Positions 51,097-58,985 are shown, counted from the stretch's first letter. The stretch: 64,000 nucleotides of DNA from Planctomycetota bacterium (GCA_022703445.1 JAKLDR010000008.1:23832-87831), one strand, 5' to 3'. Notes: generated by a model not told the origin, from the letters alone. Numbers and translations: made by a program.

Positions 51097-51155
51097 TTGC
51101 AGTAAATGTTACTGCGATTGCAGTAATATTTACTGCAATGGGTCATGCCTGTCAA
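51097..51155 (-). promoter_or_regulatory. Promoter with two abutting 21 bp operators for the HEPN/MNT operon
   Basis: TTGACA (51155-51150), a 17 bp spacer and TAAATA (51132-51127) form the minus-strand promoter. Two palindromes with arms TTGCAGTAA/TTACTGCAA and a 3 bp centre occupy 51118-51138 (perfect 9 bp arms) and 51097-51117 (one arm mismatch). They are exactly contiguous, two helical turns apart, and cover the -10 to about +25. Autorepression by the winged-helix nucleotidyltransferase is the obvious reading. Confidence 0.8.
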
Positions 51156-51239
51156 CCGGAATTTCTCTTTTATGGGCATGGCACCGTAGCCATGCATGTG
51201 CGCAAGGCATTGTTGTGCGGTGCGATATGACGCAAACGA

Positions 51240-53624
51240 CTACTTCCTGGGTGCCTTTGGCGGGCGTGGCCCTGATGTCGGCGCGGCTGACCGGGATGCT
51301 TTGAGCCTCTGGTTCATCTGGATACGCCTGGACCTGTACTCCTCCCATAACTGGCGGTCCACTGGGAAACACAGGTCGGGCTCGTAACTTCCTAGGTAGG
51401 GATTCGGCGCCCCGTTGTCCCATGGCTGGTCGGGGCCGACGCTGTACACGATGAAGCCTGACTCGCTCAGTTTGTAGAGCAGCTGCCTGCCGCTGAAGGG
51501 GTCGGTCATGACCTCGGCGAAGTCGGCCGGGAAGTAGCCGGAGAGTTCCGTGAGCCTGGCGGGCAGCCGGCCGGTTCCGATCTGCTCGAGCCGGCAGGCG
51601 ACCGCCAGGCGGGCGCAGTGGAGCAAGGTGCGGCACTCAATGGCGCTGCGGGCGCCACTCAGGGGTGATATGGTAACCAGCGTGTAGGGATGCTTCAGGG
51701 ATTCCTGTTGGCGTTCCAGGTCGGAATGCTTGGCCAGCCAAACGAGGCGGCGATAGACCTCGCCGGAAGGCAAGGCCATGGCCTCATCAACCCGGGTGTT
51801 CAGTGCTTCGAAGTTGCGTCCGTCCCTCAGGACCATGCCCGCCGAGCGGCGCAGCCAGTAGGCCACCCGCCCCCAGTCTGCGCCGCGGTCGTCCTTGTCG
51901 CCGTGGGCGGCTATCTCCGCGGCGTGGAAGGCGCCAACCACGTGCTCGACCTGCAGCGCTTCGCGGCAGGAAGGCGCCAGGCGACAGTGCTCCTCCAGGA
52001 CCGCCAGCATCTTCCGCAGGGACGCTTCATCGGGCTCAGTCTGAGTGAGAATGTCCCTGATGGCCAGGCAGGCGATCGCCTCCTCGGCGCACATCACCAT
52101 GTTGCTGATCAGGAAGCGTGGTTGGCCGGTGCCTCTGGCCAAGTGGAGCATCTGCTCAACGCACAGGACTGCGCGTGCGTAGTCGCCATCTCGAGCATGT
52201 CTTCTGGCGGCAACGGATAGGAGCAGGCAGGCCGCCCGGGCGTTGTATAGCGATGGCAGTTTGGTGTACGCGCCCCTCGAATAGTCGCTTACGAACACAC
52301 ACTGCGGCTTGGCCGCGGCCTGCTCCAGCGTGGCCAGCGCTGCCGCCTCGTCCTTCAGGAGCTTGGCAATCTCGGCGGAGCCGATTTCCAGATCGAAGAA
52401 GGCCAGCGGCGTGGTGAACTTAGTGCCGTAGTCCCTGGGGTTGTTTGCGAACTGCCCGAACGCCTTCTCGTACAGCGGCGCGGCGTTCTCCTCCTTTGGC
52501 GGCGGTTCGAAGTTGAGCGCGAGCAGTCTTGCCCGGGCCTCGGCCAGCAGCCGCTCGTGTTCGCGGTCGACGTGCCGCAGCCACAGGCAGGCGGCCGCCG
52601 CCAGGATCAGAACCGCGCCGCTCGCCACCAGGGCGGTCTTCCGCCAGAATCCGGGCTTGAGCCAGCGCCTTGGCCGGTCCGGGTCCAGCGCGATCACGTC
52701 GAACCGCGCTGCGGCGCGCAGGAGCAGGAACTGGGCCAGCAGCAGCCTGGCCGCCATGCATGCGGCCACCACCAGCAGCGCCAGCCATCCGGGGTTGGCG
52801 TCCGTCGGCATGTCGCGGAAGTAGTTCGGGAGTTCCCGGAGGAAGGAGGGCTCTTCGTCGTGAAACCCATGACCACGGAAGGGCAATGGCGAGGAGATCT
52901 GCATTCCGGCGTATCCGGCCATGGTCAGCAGGACCAGGGCCAACGCCGCCACGACCAACCCCTTTACCACCACCGAGACCCAGTGCCTGCGCGAGACGGC
53001 CGCCCAGACTCCGCAGGCGGCCAGCAGCACGAACCAGGTCAGGTCCGAAAGGAGGGCGCCGACCCCGGTCAGGACCCCGGCAAGGAGGGAAGGTGCGTAG
53101 TCCCAGCGGTCGCCCAGGACCAGCAGCCTGAGCGGCCCGCCGTGGACGTAGGCTTCGACCTGGCCGCCGCTGTCGTCTGCGATGCCGGCCAGGCAGTACA
53201 GGGGCAGCAGCAGGGCGACAACCGGGAGAATCTCGAGCGCCCCGCGGAGCTTGGCCAGGACCAGCCTGTACCGCGAAGCCGAGGTCAGGACCAGGGCCTC
53301 TGCCGTGCCGGCGGAAAGCTCGCCCCGCATCGAACGGAATGCGAGCAGGAAGGACGCCAGGGCGAACAGCGCGAAGCTTGCGGAGAGGAGCGTTACGGTG
53401 AGGACGCCCAGCTTCCAGCCGTGACGGGGGCCGCGCTCCGAGAGCGCCCACAGTCGGTAGAGCCAGATCGCGTACAGACCCAGGACCGCGGCCAGCCCCG
53501 CCAGCTTCCAGCATAGGGCGCGTCGCCGTCCCGCGGCGGACTCCCAGCGGTAGAGGGGGTCGCGGGGGGTGAGCGCCCGGCGGATGCGCCCAAGGACGGG
53601 GTGTCTTCCAGCCTGCTTGTCCAC
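51240..53624 (-). CDS. Polytopic membrane protein, ABC-2-permease-like N-terminus with large soluble C-terminus
   Basis: The product (about 794 residues) has roughly seven membrane helices in the first 340 residues, with the ABC-2 cue RGELSAGTAEALVLTSASRY between helices 2 and 3. About 450 soluble residues follow, mostly helical. They end with LTELSGYFPADFAEVMTDPF, SGRQLLYKLSESGFIVYSVG, the DPFSG...YSVGP signature common in planctomycete proteins. GTG 53624, 2 nt past the upstream stop, is chosen; GTG 53651 (nine codons longer, overlapping that gene) is possible, and neither has a clear Shine-Dalgarno. No ABC ATPase is adjacent, so transport is not established. Confidence 0.68.
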   Translation of the reverse strand: MDKQAGRHPVLGRIRRALTPRDPLYRWESAAGRRRALCWKLAGLAAVLGLYAIWLYRLWALSERGPRHGWKLGVLTVTLLSASFALFALASFLLAFRSMRGELSAGTAEALVLTSASRYRLVLAKLRGALEILPVVALLLPLYCLAGIADDSGGQVEAYVHGGPLRLLVLGDRWDYAPSLLAGVLTGVGALLSDLTWFVLLAACGVWAAVSRRHWVSVVVKGLVVAALALVLLTMAGYAGMQISSPLPFRGHGFHDEEPSFLRELPNYFRDMPTDANPGWLALLVVAACMAARLLLAQFLLLRAAARFDVIALDPDRPRRWLKPGFWRKTALVASGAVLILAAAACLWLRHVDREHERLLAEARARLLALNFEPPPKEENAAPLYEKAFGQFANNPRDYGTKFTTPLAFFDLEIGSAEIAKLLKDEAAALATLEQAAAKPQCVFVSDYSRGAYTKLPSLYNARAACLLLSVAARRHARDGDYARAVLCVEQMLHLARGTGQPRFLISNMVMCAEEAIACLAIRDILTQTEPDEASLRKMLAVLEEHCRLAPSCREALQVEHVVGAFHAAEIAAHGDKDDRGADWGRVAYWLRRSAGMVLRDGRNFEALNTRVDEAMALPSGEVYRRLVWLAKHSDLERQQESLKHPYTLVTISPLSGARSAIECRTLLHCARLAVACRLEQIGTGRLPARLTELSGYFPADFAEVMTDPFSGRQLLYKLSESGFIVYSVGPDQPWDNGAPNPYLGSYEPDLCFPVDRQLWEEYRSRRIQMNQRLKASRSAAPTSGPRPPKAPRK

Positions 53625-53626
53625 GG

Positions 53627-54370
53627 CTACACCCGCAGGGTTACCTTGCACTGGGGATACCCCGAGCAGCCCCAGAACTGGGAGCCGGCCCGCGGGCCCT
53701 TGCGCGCAGTGCGCAGAATCATGGGCTGGCCGCAGAGGGGGCAGGCCGGGGCTTTGGGTTTGGCGTCCGACCGATCGGTCGGATCCGACCGATCCGACGG
53801 ATCCGTCGGGCTAGGCCCCGACCGCCGCCGGGCAAGACGGGCAGCCGCCAGCTGTTCGCTGTAGCCCCCGCCTTCTACGAAGGCGCCCTCCAGCGAACTC
53901 ACCTGGTGGTCGAGCAGGTAGTTTGCCTGGTGGATCAGGCAGATGAGCGCATTGGCCCTCACCGCCGGGGCGGGGTGTTCCAGCCAGCGCGCGTAGCCCT
54001 CGGCGGTGGGCTCATCGGTTCTGCCGACCGCTCGCACTTCCAGCGCCTCCGGGGCATCCTTGGCCCACATGGGCAGACCTCGCTGGCGGAGGTAGTCTTC
54101 GTAGTCCAGGAGCAACTCGTCGAGGCTGGCCCGGGCAACGTTCACCAGCCTCAGTTCCGTCTGGCTGGAGGTCGCCGCCGCCCGGCTGCCTTCGGCGATG
54201 TTCTGGCGCCCGGTTCGCGCCGCCTGGACCATCTGGTCGTGAGTGCGTGAGCGCTTGTCTATGAAGCGGTCGCAGAAGGACACTGTGCCATCGTAGATGA
54301 TCTCCGTCACCCGGAATGAGCGCAGCTTGCGGTAGCCGCCGCTGGGCCGGAGGTGTATGCGGTCAGGCAT
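53627..54370 (-). CDS. Four-helix-bundle (23S-IVS/Avd-like) protein with suffix domain and topoisomerase-type zinc ribbon
   Basis: The 247-residue protein starts with a four-helix bundle of the 23S-rRNA-intervening-sequence/Avd-like type (about 10-125: YRKLRSFRVTEIIYDGTVSF, MVQAARTGRQNIAEGSRAAA, ASLDELLLDYEDYLRQRGLP). A helical suffix region follows (about 140-175). A Ser/Asp/Arg linker (TDPSDRSDPTDRSD) is encoded entirely by repeat arm R5. A four-Cys zinc ribbon ends the protein (CPLCGQPM and FWGCSGYPQCK), as in topoisomerase I tails that bind single-stranded DNA. Nucleic-acid binding is likely; the cellular job is unknown. No reverse transcriptase is nearby, so it is not a DGR accessory gene here. 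Confidence 0.82.
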   Translation of the reverse strand: MPDRIHLRPSGGYRKLRSFRVTEIIYDGTVSFCDRFIDKRSRTHDQMVQAARTGRQNIAEGSRAAATSSQTELRLVNVARASLDELLLDYEDYLRQRGLPMWAKDAPEALEVRAVGRTDEPTAEGYARWLEHPAPAVRANALICLIHQANYLLDHQVSSLEGAFVEGGGYSEQLAAARLARRRSGPSPTDPSDRSDPTDRSDAKPKAPACPLCGQPMILRTARKGPRAGSQFWGCSGYPQCKVTLRV

Positions 54371-54490
54371 AGGGCTTTCCGGTCATCGGGGGCTCTCTCC
54401 CAAACAGCGTCGCATCATACCGGCTGGCGATCGCGCGGTCAACCGATCCGTCGGATCAGTCCGATCGGTCCGATCCGTCGGATCCCTCGG
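53766..54490. repeat. Inverted-repeat element R5 bracketing the four-helix gene promoter and 5' part
   Basis: Arms at 53766-53810 and 54443-54490 consist of 8-9 nt GATCCGTCG-type quasi-tandem units. The reverse complement of one aligns to the other at about 33 of 38 positions, and each arm is itself nearly self-complementary. The left arm encodes the linker of the four-helix/zinc-ribbon protein. The right arm encodes the last residues and stop codon of dinB (GPEGSDGSDRSD). The 632 bp between them hold that protein's promoter and its helical domains. Confidence 0.72.
54414..54442 (-). promoter_or_regulatory. Sigma-70 promoter of the four-helix/zinc-ribbon gene
   Basis: TTGACC (54442-54437), a 17 bp spacer and TATGAT (54419-54414) on the minus strand; +1 near 54407 gives a leader of about 37 nt to ATG 54370, with GGAAAG as a weak ribosome site. 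The -35 abuts the inner edge of the right R5 arm. Confidence 0.65.
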
Positions 54491-55661
54491 GCCCGCCATC
54501 CACCTGCGACCCCCGGCGCAGGGCGTCCGGGCCGAAGGCGGCGCGGAGCTCGTCCTTGGCGCGGTCGAAGCGCCGGGCGCGGTCGTTGGCCGGATCGGCG
54601 AAGAGCTCGCCCTGGACGGCCTCCGGCCGGACGAGCCCGGAGAGCGAGACGCCGATCAGCCGCAGCGGCCGGCCCCGGCGGTCGAGCCGCTCCCTGAAAA
54701 GCTCGCGGGCGGCGGCCCGGATTTCCGCGGTGCGGTCGGTGGCCGCCGGGAGCGTCCGGGCGCGGGTGACCGTGGAGAAGTCCGGGTAGCGGGCCTTCAG
54801 GTGCACGGTGCGCGCCTCGTAGCCGGCCTCGCGCAACTCGCGCGCCACCCTTTCGACCAGCCGGTCGATGTGGCCGAGCAGTTCCTCCGCGTCGCCGATG
54901 TCCGAGGGGAAGGTGGTCTCCGCGCCGATGGATTTGGGCTCGGCGTCGGGCACCACCGGGCGGTCGTCGATGCCCCGGGCGAGCGAGAGCAGGTCAGCGG
55001 CGTGCGTGCCCAGCCGCCGCTCGAGCAGCTCGCGCGAGACGCCGAAGAGGTCGCCGATCTTCCGGACGCCGAGCGTCCCGAGGATCTCCTCCGTCGCGCG
55101 ACCCACGCCCCACAGGCGGCTGACCGGCAGCGCCGCCAGGAGCGCCGGCGCCTCATCGGCCGCGATGACCAGGAAGCCGTCGGGCTTCCGGAGGTCGCTG
55201 GCGAGTTTGGCCAGGAACTTGTTGGGAGCCACGCCCACCGAGGCGGTGAGCCGGGTCTCCTCCCGGATGCGCCGCTTGAGCTTCCGGCCGATCTCCTCGG
55301 CCGGACCGTGGAGCCGCTCGCACCCGGTCACGTCCAGGAAGGCCTCGTCGATCGAGAGCGGCTCGACCAGCGGGGTGTACTCCCGGAGGATGGCGAAGAC
55401 CTGGCCGGACATCTCGCCGTAGCGGTCGAAGCGCGGCGGCAGGAGCACCGCCTTGGGGCACAGGCGCAGCGCCCGGGCCGTGCTCATGGCGCTGTGCACT
55501 CCGAACTTGCGGGCCTCGTAGGAGGCCGCCGCGATCACCCCGCGGTCCTCGGCCCGGCCGCCGACGACCACCGGGAGCCCGGCAAGCTTCGGGTCGTCGA
55601 GGACCTCCACGGACGCGTAGAAGGCGTCCATGTCCACGTGGATGATGGCGCGCTCGGCCAT
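54456..55661 (-). CDS. dinB: DNA polymerase IV (Y-family translesion polymerase)
   Basis: The 401-residue Y-family polymerase shows the palm motif IIHVDMDAFYASVE with catalytic D10, RFDRYGEMSGQVF and the second acidic pair in PLSIDEAFLDVTG. VGVAPNKFLAKLASDLRKPD and the thumb HhH (LWGVGRATEEILGTLGVRKI) follow, then a little-finger domain to about 375. The C-terminal GPEGSDGSDRSD is encoded by repeat arm R5, and no beta-clamp motif QL[SD]LF is apparent at the end (VQGELFAD near residue 350 may serve). ATG 55661 lacks a Shine-Dalgarno and follows a -10 box by 6 nt. Confidence 0.93.
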   Translation of the reverse strand: MAERAIIHVDMDAFYASVEVLDDPKLAGLPVVVGGRAEDRGVIAAASYEARKFGVHSAMSTARALRLCPKAVLLPPRFDRYGEMSGQVFAILREYTPLVEPLSIDEAFLDVTGCERLHGPAEEIGRKLKRRIREETRLTASVGVAPNKFLAKLASDLRKPDGFLVIAADEAPALLAALPVSRLWGVGRATEEILGTLGVRKIGDLFGVSRELLERRLGTHAADLLSLARGIDDRPVVPDAEPKSIGAETTFPSDIGDAEELLGHIDRLVERVARELREAGYEARTVHLKARYPDFSTVTRARTLPAATDRTAEIRAAARELFRERLDRRGRPLRLIGVSLSGLVRPEAVQGELFADPANDRARRFDRAKDELRAAFGPDALRRGSQVDGGPEGSDGSDRSD

Positions 55662-55679
55662 GGGCGCATTATAGCGCCC
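55662..55679 (-). promoter_or_regulatory. Leaderless -10 inside a palindrome upstream of dinB
   Basis: TATAAT (55673-55668) is flanked by GCGCCC arms, giving the palindrome GGGCGC-N6-GCGCCC, and ends 6 nt before ATG 55661. No good -35 is seen at 16-18 bp. The palindrome could be an operator; it does not resemble a classical LexA box. Confidence 0.5.
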
Positions 55680-55813
55680 CGCCCGGGTTCTTCAGCCCCG
55701 ACCTCCACGAGCAGGTCCCGGCCGTGCCCCGGTGCGCTCAAGGTTCGGAATTAGTTGCGCCGAGGGTCCGTTAAAGGCGTGAACGCCGGACGAGCACGGG
55801 AAGGAGTCAGGCC

Positions 55814-56173
55814 ATGGCTTCCGTGGAGCGCAAGTCTTTCAGGCAGCCGGACGAGGTCCGGGAGTTCACCAAGGGCAAGGCCGAGATGCTCAGGATCGGC
55901 GGGGACGTAATCGGGCGGCTCACGCTCATGCCCGGCTGGAAGTGGTCCGAGCACGTCAAGCCGATCGCCGGAACCGACTGGTGCGAGGCCCCGCACTACC
56001 AGTACCAGGTCTGCGGCCGGATCCACGTGGTCACCCGGGACGGCCAGGAGTTCGAGAGCGGGCCGGGCGAGGTGGTCAAGCTCGAGGCCGGCCACGATGC
56101 CTGGGTGGTCGGTCAGGAACCGGTGGTGCTGGTCGACTGGCAGGGTGCGCGCGACTACGCCCGACAGACCTAG
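55814..56173 (+). CDS. Small cupin-domain protein
   Basis: The 119-residue single-domain cupin shows IGRLTLMPGWKWSEHVKPIA, CEAPHYQYQVCGRIHVVTRD and GPGEVVKLEAGHDAWVVGQE. One metal-ligand His is clear (EHVKP), and other usual ligands appear replaced, so it may be a binding or sensory cupin rather than an oxygenase. AAGGAG precedes ATG 55814. Its TAG stop (56171-56173) is the first triplet of repeat element R3. Confidence 0.8.
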   Translation: MASVERKSFRQPDEVREFTKGKAEMLRIGGDVIGRLTLMPGWKWSEHVKPIAGTDWCEAPHYQYQVCGRIHVVTRDGQEFESGPGEVVKLEAGHDAWVVGQEPVVLVDWQGARDYARQT

Positions 56174-56336
56174 CAGGCCGTTGAAGAACGGCCTGCTAGA
56201 GCAGGAGAGCAGATGAGCAGGTGAGTAGGGGAGATGGAAGAAGCCTCAGCATGAAGGATGATGCTCTCCTGCGGTCTACTGCTCACCTGTTCACCTGCTC
56301 AATCCCGGCCTTGAGGACTTCTTCAACGGGCTGCTA
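56171..56336. repeat. Inverted-repeat element R3 with terminal repeats that supply two stop codons
   Basis: Terminal inverted repeats TAGCAGGCCGTTGAAGAA (56171-56188) and the complement at 56319-56336 differ at one of 18 positions. Inside are perfect 11 bp arms GCAGGAGAGCA/TGCTCTCCTGC (56201-56211, 56262-56272) and longer arms of 9 nt GAGCAGGTGA-like units (56207-56228, 56276-56300). The left terminus also forms its own 12 bp hairpin (56171-56182 with 56187-56198). The outermost TAG of each end is exactly the stop codon of the flanking convergent genes. Confidence 0.82.
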
Positions 56337-57095
56337 GACGCAGGACTCGAACAGCCGGAAGGCGGCCTCCAGCTCCTCCAGGGAGTCCCGCGCCGGCAGG
56401 AACTCGTGGCCCCAGCAGCCGCGGTAGCCGGCCGCGTGGACCGCGGCAACCAGGCGGCGGTAGTCGATCTCCTGGTCGGGGCCCGGGAAGGCCCGGCCGG
56501 GGTTGCCGGCCACGTGGATGTGAGAGACGAGCTCGAGGTTCGGCAGCAGCGTCCCGAGTAGGTCCTGGCCCATCACCTGCATGTGGTAGACGTCGTAGAG
56601 CACCCGCATCCGCGGGGAGGACACCGCCCGGACCACGTCGAAGCCGTAGGCCGCCGAATCGGCCTGGTAGTCGGGGTGGTCCTGGCTGTTGAGCATCTCG
56701 AAGGCCAGCGTCACCCTGGCCTGCTCCGCCGTCCGGGCGAGCTCCTTGAGCGCGCGGACGCAGTTCTTCCGGCCCTCCTCGAGGCCGAGCGCTCCACGGT
56801 TGCCGCTGAAGACGATCACCTGGCCGACGCCGCCGGCCGCGGCCCGGGCGATGGCCGCGCGCACCTCCGGCAGGAGCGCGGCGTGCCGCTCGAGCCGGTT
56901 GAAGCCGTCGGTCATCCCCGGCCCGGAGAGGTTGACCAGTTCCAGCCCGGCGCCCCGGGCCGCCTCCCATCGCGCCGGGTCGACCATCTCCACGCCGGCG
57001 AAGCCGATCTCCGCCAGCCGGCGGTAGTAGGTCTCGGGGCGGTGCTGCTTCTGGAAGAAGCACCACTCGGCGGCGCTCTGTCGGAGGCGGGCCAC
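56334..57095 (-). CDS. Hydroxypyruvate isomerase-like / xylose-isomerase-type TIM-barrel protein
   Basis: The 253-residue protein resembles Hyi and related AP2Ec-fold sugar isomerases/epimerases: FAGVEMVDPARWEAARGAGL, QVIVFSGNRGALGLEEGRKN and VTLAFEMLNSQDHPDY with the catalytic Glu. VLYDVYHMQVMGQDLLGTL carries the metal Asp/His pair, and YRGCWGHEFLPARDSLEELE follows near the end. It probably isomerises a small keto acid or sugar. GTG 57095 starts 1 nt past the stop of the upstream gene. Its TAG stop is the outer end of R3. Confidence 0.85.
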   Translation of the reverse strand: MARLRQSAAEWCFFQKQHRPETYYRRLAEIGFAGVEMVDPARWEAARGAGLELVNLSGPGMTDGFNRLERHAALLPEVRAAIARAAAGGVGQVIVFSGNRGALGLEEGRKNCVRALKELARTAEQARVTLAFEMLNSQDHPDYQADSAAYGFDVVRAVSSPRMRVLYDVYHMQVMGQDLLGTLLPNLELVSHIHVAGNPGRAFPGPDQEIDYRRLVAAVHAAGYRGCWGHEFLPARDSLEELEAAFRLFESCV

Positions 57096-57096
57096 G

Positions 57097-57966
57097 CTAC
57101 TTGCCTCCGCCGGCGACCGAGTTCACCGTGGCCTTGGAGCGGGTCTCCTGGAGCTTGATCTCGCGCTTCCGGCCGTCCAGGATGTTCAGGGACAGGTCCA
57201 CGCACTCCTGGGCCTCCGCCGGGGTCATGGTGCCGACGGTGACCAGGTCCTGCGGCCGCAGGGTGCTCCAGACGAAGCTCAGGCCCTGGAAGGGCCGGAG
57301 CTGCCCGGCGGCCATCGGCTTGATGGTCATCACCGGCTTCCTAGCCTTGGCGATGATCTGGGCGGTCCAGTCGACCTCCAGTTGCATCAGGAAGCCCATG
57401 GAGTTGTAGATGGAGATGTAGGTTTCCACGTCCAGGCCGCTCTCGTCGGCGTAGACGATGGATTCGGGCATGTGGGTGCTCAGCCCCGGGATCATGCCTC
57501 GCTCCCGGATCATCCGGCACAGCTCCGGCATGTGGCGGATCTCCCGCGTGCAGCGGTCCACCAGGTTGTCGGTGGTGCTGGTGTGGGGCATGCAGAAGAC
57601 CGCCCCCAGCCGGGCCTCCTCGTCGAGGATCTTGGCGACCGCGCCCCGGTCGAAGCCCCTGGCCGGGGTGTCCTTGGAGGTGGGGATCTGCGGAGTCGAG
57701 ACCACGATCACCTTCCGGCCGGTGCGCTCCTGGGCGTCCTGGATGGCCTGGTGCAGGAGCGGGCGCTGGATCAGGCCCATGATCGCGTCCACGCCGGACT
57801 TCAGGAAGACCTCGATGACCTCGGCGATCTTGCGGCGGTCCATGACCGACTTGATGTAGGCGTCCTTGGCGTCGGTGCAGTGGCTGAAGCCCAGGAACCA
57901 GTTGGTGCCGATGATCATCCGGGGCAGGGAGACCCCGCCCACCACGGTCCGCGGAAAGCTATCCAT
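57097..57966 (-). CDS. Uncharacterised TIM-barrel-like protein
   Basis: The 289-residue protein starts at ATG 57966 behind AAGGAG; an upstream ATG at 58017 is in frame but lacks a site. Visible segments are GVSLPRMIIGTNWFLGFSHC, VFLKSGVDAIMGLIQRPLLH, KVIVVSTPQIPTSKDTPARG, KPVMTIKPMAAGQLRPFQGL and DLVTVGTMTPAEAQECVDLS. The alternating hydrophobic strands and the G-T-M-T end suggest a barrel with a phosphate-binding last loop, vaguely like aldo-keto reductases. I know similar proteins only as uncharacterised. It forms an operon with the Hyi-like gene. Confidence 0.6.
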   Translation of the reverse strand: MDSFPRTVVGGVSLPRMIIGTNWFLGFSHCTDAKDAYIKSVMDRRKIAEVIEVFLKSGVDAIMGLIQRPLLHQAIQDAQERTGRKVIVVSTPQIPTSKDTPARGFDRGAVAKILDEEARLGAVFCMPHTSTTDNLVDRCTREIRHMPELCRMIRERGMIPGLSTHMPESIVYADESGLDVETYISIYNSMGFLMQLEVDWTAQIIAKARKPVMTIKPMAAGQLRPFQGLSFVWSTLRPQDLVTVGTMTPAEAQECVDLSLNILDGRKREIKLQETRSKATVNSVAGGGK

Positions 57967-58083
57967 GACGCGCTCCTTCTTTGGCAGCCCGATGCCAGGC
58001 GGGGGCCAGCCCCCCACATGAAGTCTACCCCACGGGGCGGCTTCCGGCCATTCCGATTAGCGGCCTTTGATTCCAAAAAACGG

Positions 58084-58112
58084 TTGCCAGCCGGGATGGC
58101 GGACGTTAGAAT
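58084..58112 (+). promoter_or_regulatory. Sigma-70 promoter of the AraC-sulfatase genes
   Basis: TTGCCA (58084-58089), a 17 bp spacer and TAGAAT (58107-58112); +1 near 58119 gives a leader of about 56 nt before GTG 58175. Confidence 0.55.
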
Positions 58113-58174
58113 TAGCTAGTGATTGGCGCTGGCGAGCAGCAGCCAATGTTCATAAACCGGTCGGAGGTGCATCC

Positions 58175-58975
58175 GTGGGGCAGGCGGCCAAAGATCGGAC
58201 CTGGACCGGCGCCGGCGTGCACTTCGTCACCGCCTGGCGCCACAAGGTCGCGCCGGGGCGCTGCGGCCTCCACGGCCACCGGGAATGGGAGCTGGTCTAC
58301 CACGCCGCCGGGCGGGGCCGCTCCAGCCTGGAGGACGGCCCCGGCTTCGAGTTCGAGCCGGGCTCGGCGGAGCTCTACCCCGCGGGCCTGCGCCACGACC
58401 AGGAGAACGTCGCGGCCGGAGAGGACCTCTGCGTCCACTTCGAGTGGCTCCCCCCGCGCGGCGAGAGCCTCCCGGGGTGGGTGCGGGCCGCGCGCCTGGC
58501 GGACGCCTGCCTGCTCCACGAGATGGAGGCCCTGGCCGCCGAGCGCCCGGGCACCGGGCCGCTGCGGGGCGCGGTCGCGAACCACCGCTGCGCGGCCCTG
58601 CTGCTGGGCGTGCTCCGGGACGCGGCGGCGGCCCCGGCCCCGCGGGGGCCCGGCGAGGACCACGCCCGCCGGGCCTACGAGCACATCCGGGAGCACTGCT
58701 GCACCATGGGCAGCGTCGAGGAGGCCGCCGCCGCCGCCGGCATCGGGCCCGACCACCTGCGCCACGTCTTCCGTTCGCACTTCCGGATGAGCCCCAAGGC
58801 CTGGCTGATCGAGGCGCGCATCCGGCGCGCGCAGAGCCTGCTGGCCAGCTCGGCCCTCCCGCTCAAGGAGGTCGCCCGGCTGTGCGGCTTCGAGAACCAG
58901 CGCTACTTCTCCACGAGCTTCCGGCGCGCCGTGGGGCGGCCCCCCGGCGCCTACCGCGGCTCGCTGGCCCGCTGA
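58175..58975 (+). CDS. AraC-family transcriptional regulator
   Basis: The 266-residue regulator has an N-terminal cupin-like sensor (CGLHGHREWELVYHAAGRG, GSAELYPAGLRHDQENVAAG) and a C-terminal AraC HTH pair (VEEAAAAAGIGPDHLRHVFR, AQSLLASSALPLKEVARLCG, FENQRYFSTSFRRAVG). GTG 58175 with CGGAGGTG upstream is preferred to the longer frame from 58067, which would start inside the promoter. It lies 10 nt before the sulfatase and probably controls it in response to a sugar-derived ligand. Confidence 0.85.
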   Translation: MGQAAKDRTWTGAGVHFVTAWRHKVAPGRCGLHGHREWELVYHAAGRGRSSLEDGPGFEFEPGSAELYPAGLRHDQENVAAGEDLCVHFEWLPPRGESLPGWVRAARLADACLLHEMEALAAERPGTGPLRGAVANHRCAALLLGVLRDAAAAPAPRGPGEDHARRAYEHIREHCCTMGSVEEAAAAAGIGPDHLRHVFRSHFRMSPKAWLIEARIRRAQSLLASSALPLKEVARLCGFENQRYFSTSFRRAVGRPPGAYRGSLAR

Positions 58976-58985
58976 GGATTCGCCC

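Noticed and set aside
53627..54370. Diversity-generating retroelement accessory gene (Avd)
   Set aside because: The four-helix part resembles Avd/IVS proteins, but no reverse transcriptase, template repeat or variable repeat is visible nearby.
56171..56336. Ordinary rho-independent terminator between convergent genes
   Set aside because: The left end alone forms a terminator-like hairpin, but the 166 bp element has 18 bp terminal repeats, further nested arms and no T-run, so a simple terminator does not explain it.
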